Assembly: GCA_014239715.1 (NCBI GenBank)
Contig: JAAZYJ010000420.1
Location: forward strand, 1-16,544
Direction of reading: 5' to 3'
Source: Flavobacteriales bacterium
Lineage (GTDB): Bacteria; Bacteroidota; Bacteroidia; Flavobacteriales; Parvicellaceae
DNA length: 16,544 bases
Shown here: one piece after another, positions 15,353-16,544 of the stretch
Position numbering within the stretch: position 1 is the stretch's first letter
How the letters are laid out: every line of letters begins with the position of its first letter
Notes under the pieces: model-generated
The model's input: the letters and a program-made list of their open reading frames with translations, nothing else
Told to the model about the DNA's origin: nothing
Databases searched by the model: none
Position numbers and translations under genes: made by a program

Positions 15353-16544
15353 ATGGACAAGTTTTCTTATTTGAGTAATGCACACGGTTCTTCAATCGAA
15401 GAACTATACAATCAATATCTCGAAGACAACAACTCGGTTGAATTTGGATGGCAGAAGTTTTTTGAAGGGTTCGAATTTGCCAGAATTAACTTCGAGCAGA
15501 CAGGTGCTGTCCCCGAGGACATGCACAAGGAGTTTAAGGTTATTCAACTGATTAATGGCTATAGAAACAGGGGCCATCTGTTTACGAAAACCAACCCTGT
15601 GAGAGAGCGTCGGAAGTACCGCCCAGATTTGTCTTTGGAAAATTTTGGTCTTCAACAAGCAGACCTAACTGAGTCATTCAATGCCGGAGAAGAAATTGGA
15701 ATTGGTAAGGCAACGCTACAGGATATTGTCGATCACCTGGAGGAAACATATTGCCAAAGCTTAGGTGTTGAGTTCACCTATGTGCGGCATCCCGACAGAG
15801 TGGACTGGTTAAAAAACAAAATTGAGCTTAAAAACCGACTTCAATTGAGTGGAGATTCGAAGAAGCACATCCTTCACAAATTGAATCAAGCGAATGGGTT
15901 TGAGCAGTTTTTACAGAAAAAATTTGTAGGACAAAAAAGGTTTTCTCTTGAGGGGGGCGAGGCGTTAATACCCGCTTTGGATGCTTTGATTGAAAGAGGA
16001 TCGGAGATCGGAGTAGAGAATTTTGTAATGGGAATGGCACACCGTGGCCGGTTAAATGTACTTGCAAATATTTTCAACAAAACCTATGATGCTATCTTTT
16101 CAGAATTTGAAGGTAAAGAGTATGAAAACAGCCTGTTTGATGGGGACGTAAAGTATCATTTAGGATTTTCATGTGAGGCGCAATGTGAAAGCGGTAATGC
16201 TGTGCATATGACCTTATGTCCGAACCCATCACATTTAGAAGCCGTTGACCCTATAGCTGAAGGGTTGACCAGAGCAATTATCGACAACAAACTGGAAGGT
16301 GACAGTAAGAAAATCGTTCCAATATTAGTGCATGGAGACGCGGCAGTGGCTGGGCAAGGTGTGGTATATGAAGTGGTTCAAATGGCTCAATTGGATGGGT
16401 ATAAAACTGGTGGAACCATACACATAGTGGTGAACAATCAGGTAGGGTTTACAACCAATTATCTTGATGGTCGTTCTTCCACATACTGTACTGATGTTGC
16501 CAAGACAACTTTATGTCCGGTATTTCATGTGAACGGGGATGACG
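15353..16544 (+). CDS. sucA: 2-oxoglutarate dehydrogenase E1 component, 5' part (runs off window)
   Basis: An open frame of 397 codons runs from the ATG at 15353 to the window end; the family's usual length is about 900-930 residues. E1 decarboxylates 2-oxoglutarate with thiamine diphosphate and passes the succinyl group to the lipoyl domain of E2 in the TCA cycle. The N-terminus (SYLSNAHGSSIEELYNQYLED, with FGWQKFF) is the E2-binding arm. Catalytic-core motifs include KRFSLEGGE (195-203), GMAHRGRLNVLAN (227-239), CPNPSHLEAVDP (289-300), HGDAAVAGQGVVYE (327-340) and NNQVGFTT (361-368); the last two supply thiamine-diphosphate/Mg contacts. This first part includes unusual cysteines (C274, C278, C289, C388) where relatives I recall carry Ala, Ser or polar residues. 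The E2 gene probably follows outside the window. Confidence 0.96.
   Translation, partial: MDKFSYLSNAHGSSIEELYNQYLEDNNSVEFGWQKFFEGFEFARINFEQTGAVPEDMHKEFKVIQLINGYRNRGHLFTKTNPVRERRKYRPDLSLENFGLQQADLTESFNAGEEIGIGKATLQDIVDHLEETYCQSLGVEFTYVRHPDRVDWLKNKIELKNRLQLSGDSKKHILHKLNQANGFEQFLQKKFVGQKRFSLEGGEALIPALDALIERGSEIGVENFVMGMAHRGRLNVLANIFNKTYDAIFSEFEGKEYENSLFDGDVKYHLGFSCEAQCESGNAVHMTLCPNPSHLEAVDPIAEGLTRAIIDNKLEGDSKKIVPILVHGDAAVAGQGVVYEVVQMAQLDGYKTGGTIHIVVNNQVGFTTNYLDGRSSTYCTDVAKTTLCPVFHVNGDD

Noticed and set aside
1..16544. CRISPR arrays, insertion sequences, tRNA or rRNA genes
   Set aside because: I found no regularly spaced DNA repeats, no transposase-like protein and no recognisable RNA gene. The repeats seen are protein-level repeats in the surface protein.

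Overview
The window looks like a chromosomal segment from a member of the Bacteroidota, most likely Flavobacteriales, with moderate GC. The evidence is a type IX secretion (T9SS) C-terminal sorting domain on a mosaic surface protein, SprB-type repeats, a promoter box of the Bacteroidota TAnnTTTG type before the 2-oxoglutarate dehydrogenase gene, weak or absent Shine-Dalgarno sequences, and several gene families typical of the phylum. I see no mobile element, CRISPR array, tRNA or rRNA. The taxonomic call rests on gene content alone.

Layout. Positions 1-3699 (minus) hold almost all of a large secreted surface protein that loses only its last few residues at the window edge. Positions 3825-4844 (minus) hold a radical SAM/SPASM protein. 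Diverging from it, positions 5028-9903 (plus) form a tight three-gene operon: a long RND/MMPL-type exporter, RfbA (dTDP-glucose synthesis) and a trans-prenyl diphosphate synthase. These three fit a cell-envelope glycan or lipid theme, although the exporter's cargo is unknown. Converging on this operon is a minus-strand group reading from about 14012 down to 9961: an ECF sigma factor, a protein with an anti-sigma-like N-terminus, one inner-membrane helix and an outer-membrane beta-barrel, a lipoprotein with LVIVD-type propeller repeats, and a small outer-membrane barrel protein. Upstream of that lies a TIGR01777-type SDR protein (14102-15010, minus). After a 342-base divergent intergenic region, the 5' part of sucA (2-oxoglutarate dehydrogenase E1) runs off the right edge.

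The most interesting part is the sigma/anti-sigma pair at 12044-14012. The second protein has the architecture of a dual-membrane-spanning anti-sigma factor: a cytoplasmic sigma-binding segment, an inner-membrane helix, a periplasm-crossing linker of about 140 residues and an outer-membrane barrel in one chain. It could carry outer-membrane status directly to RNA polymerase. Two exported proteins sit just downstream and are candidate outputs or partners. Both members of the pair seem to use non-ATG starts. The exporter is also unusual: it has an extra segment of roughly 200 residues in its second periplasmic domain, and only its second half keeps the Asp-Asp pair of the RND relay helix.
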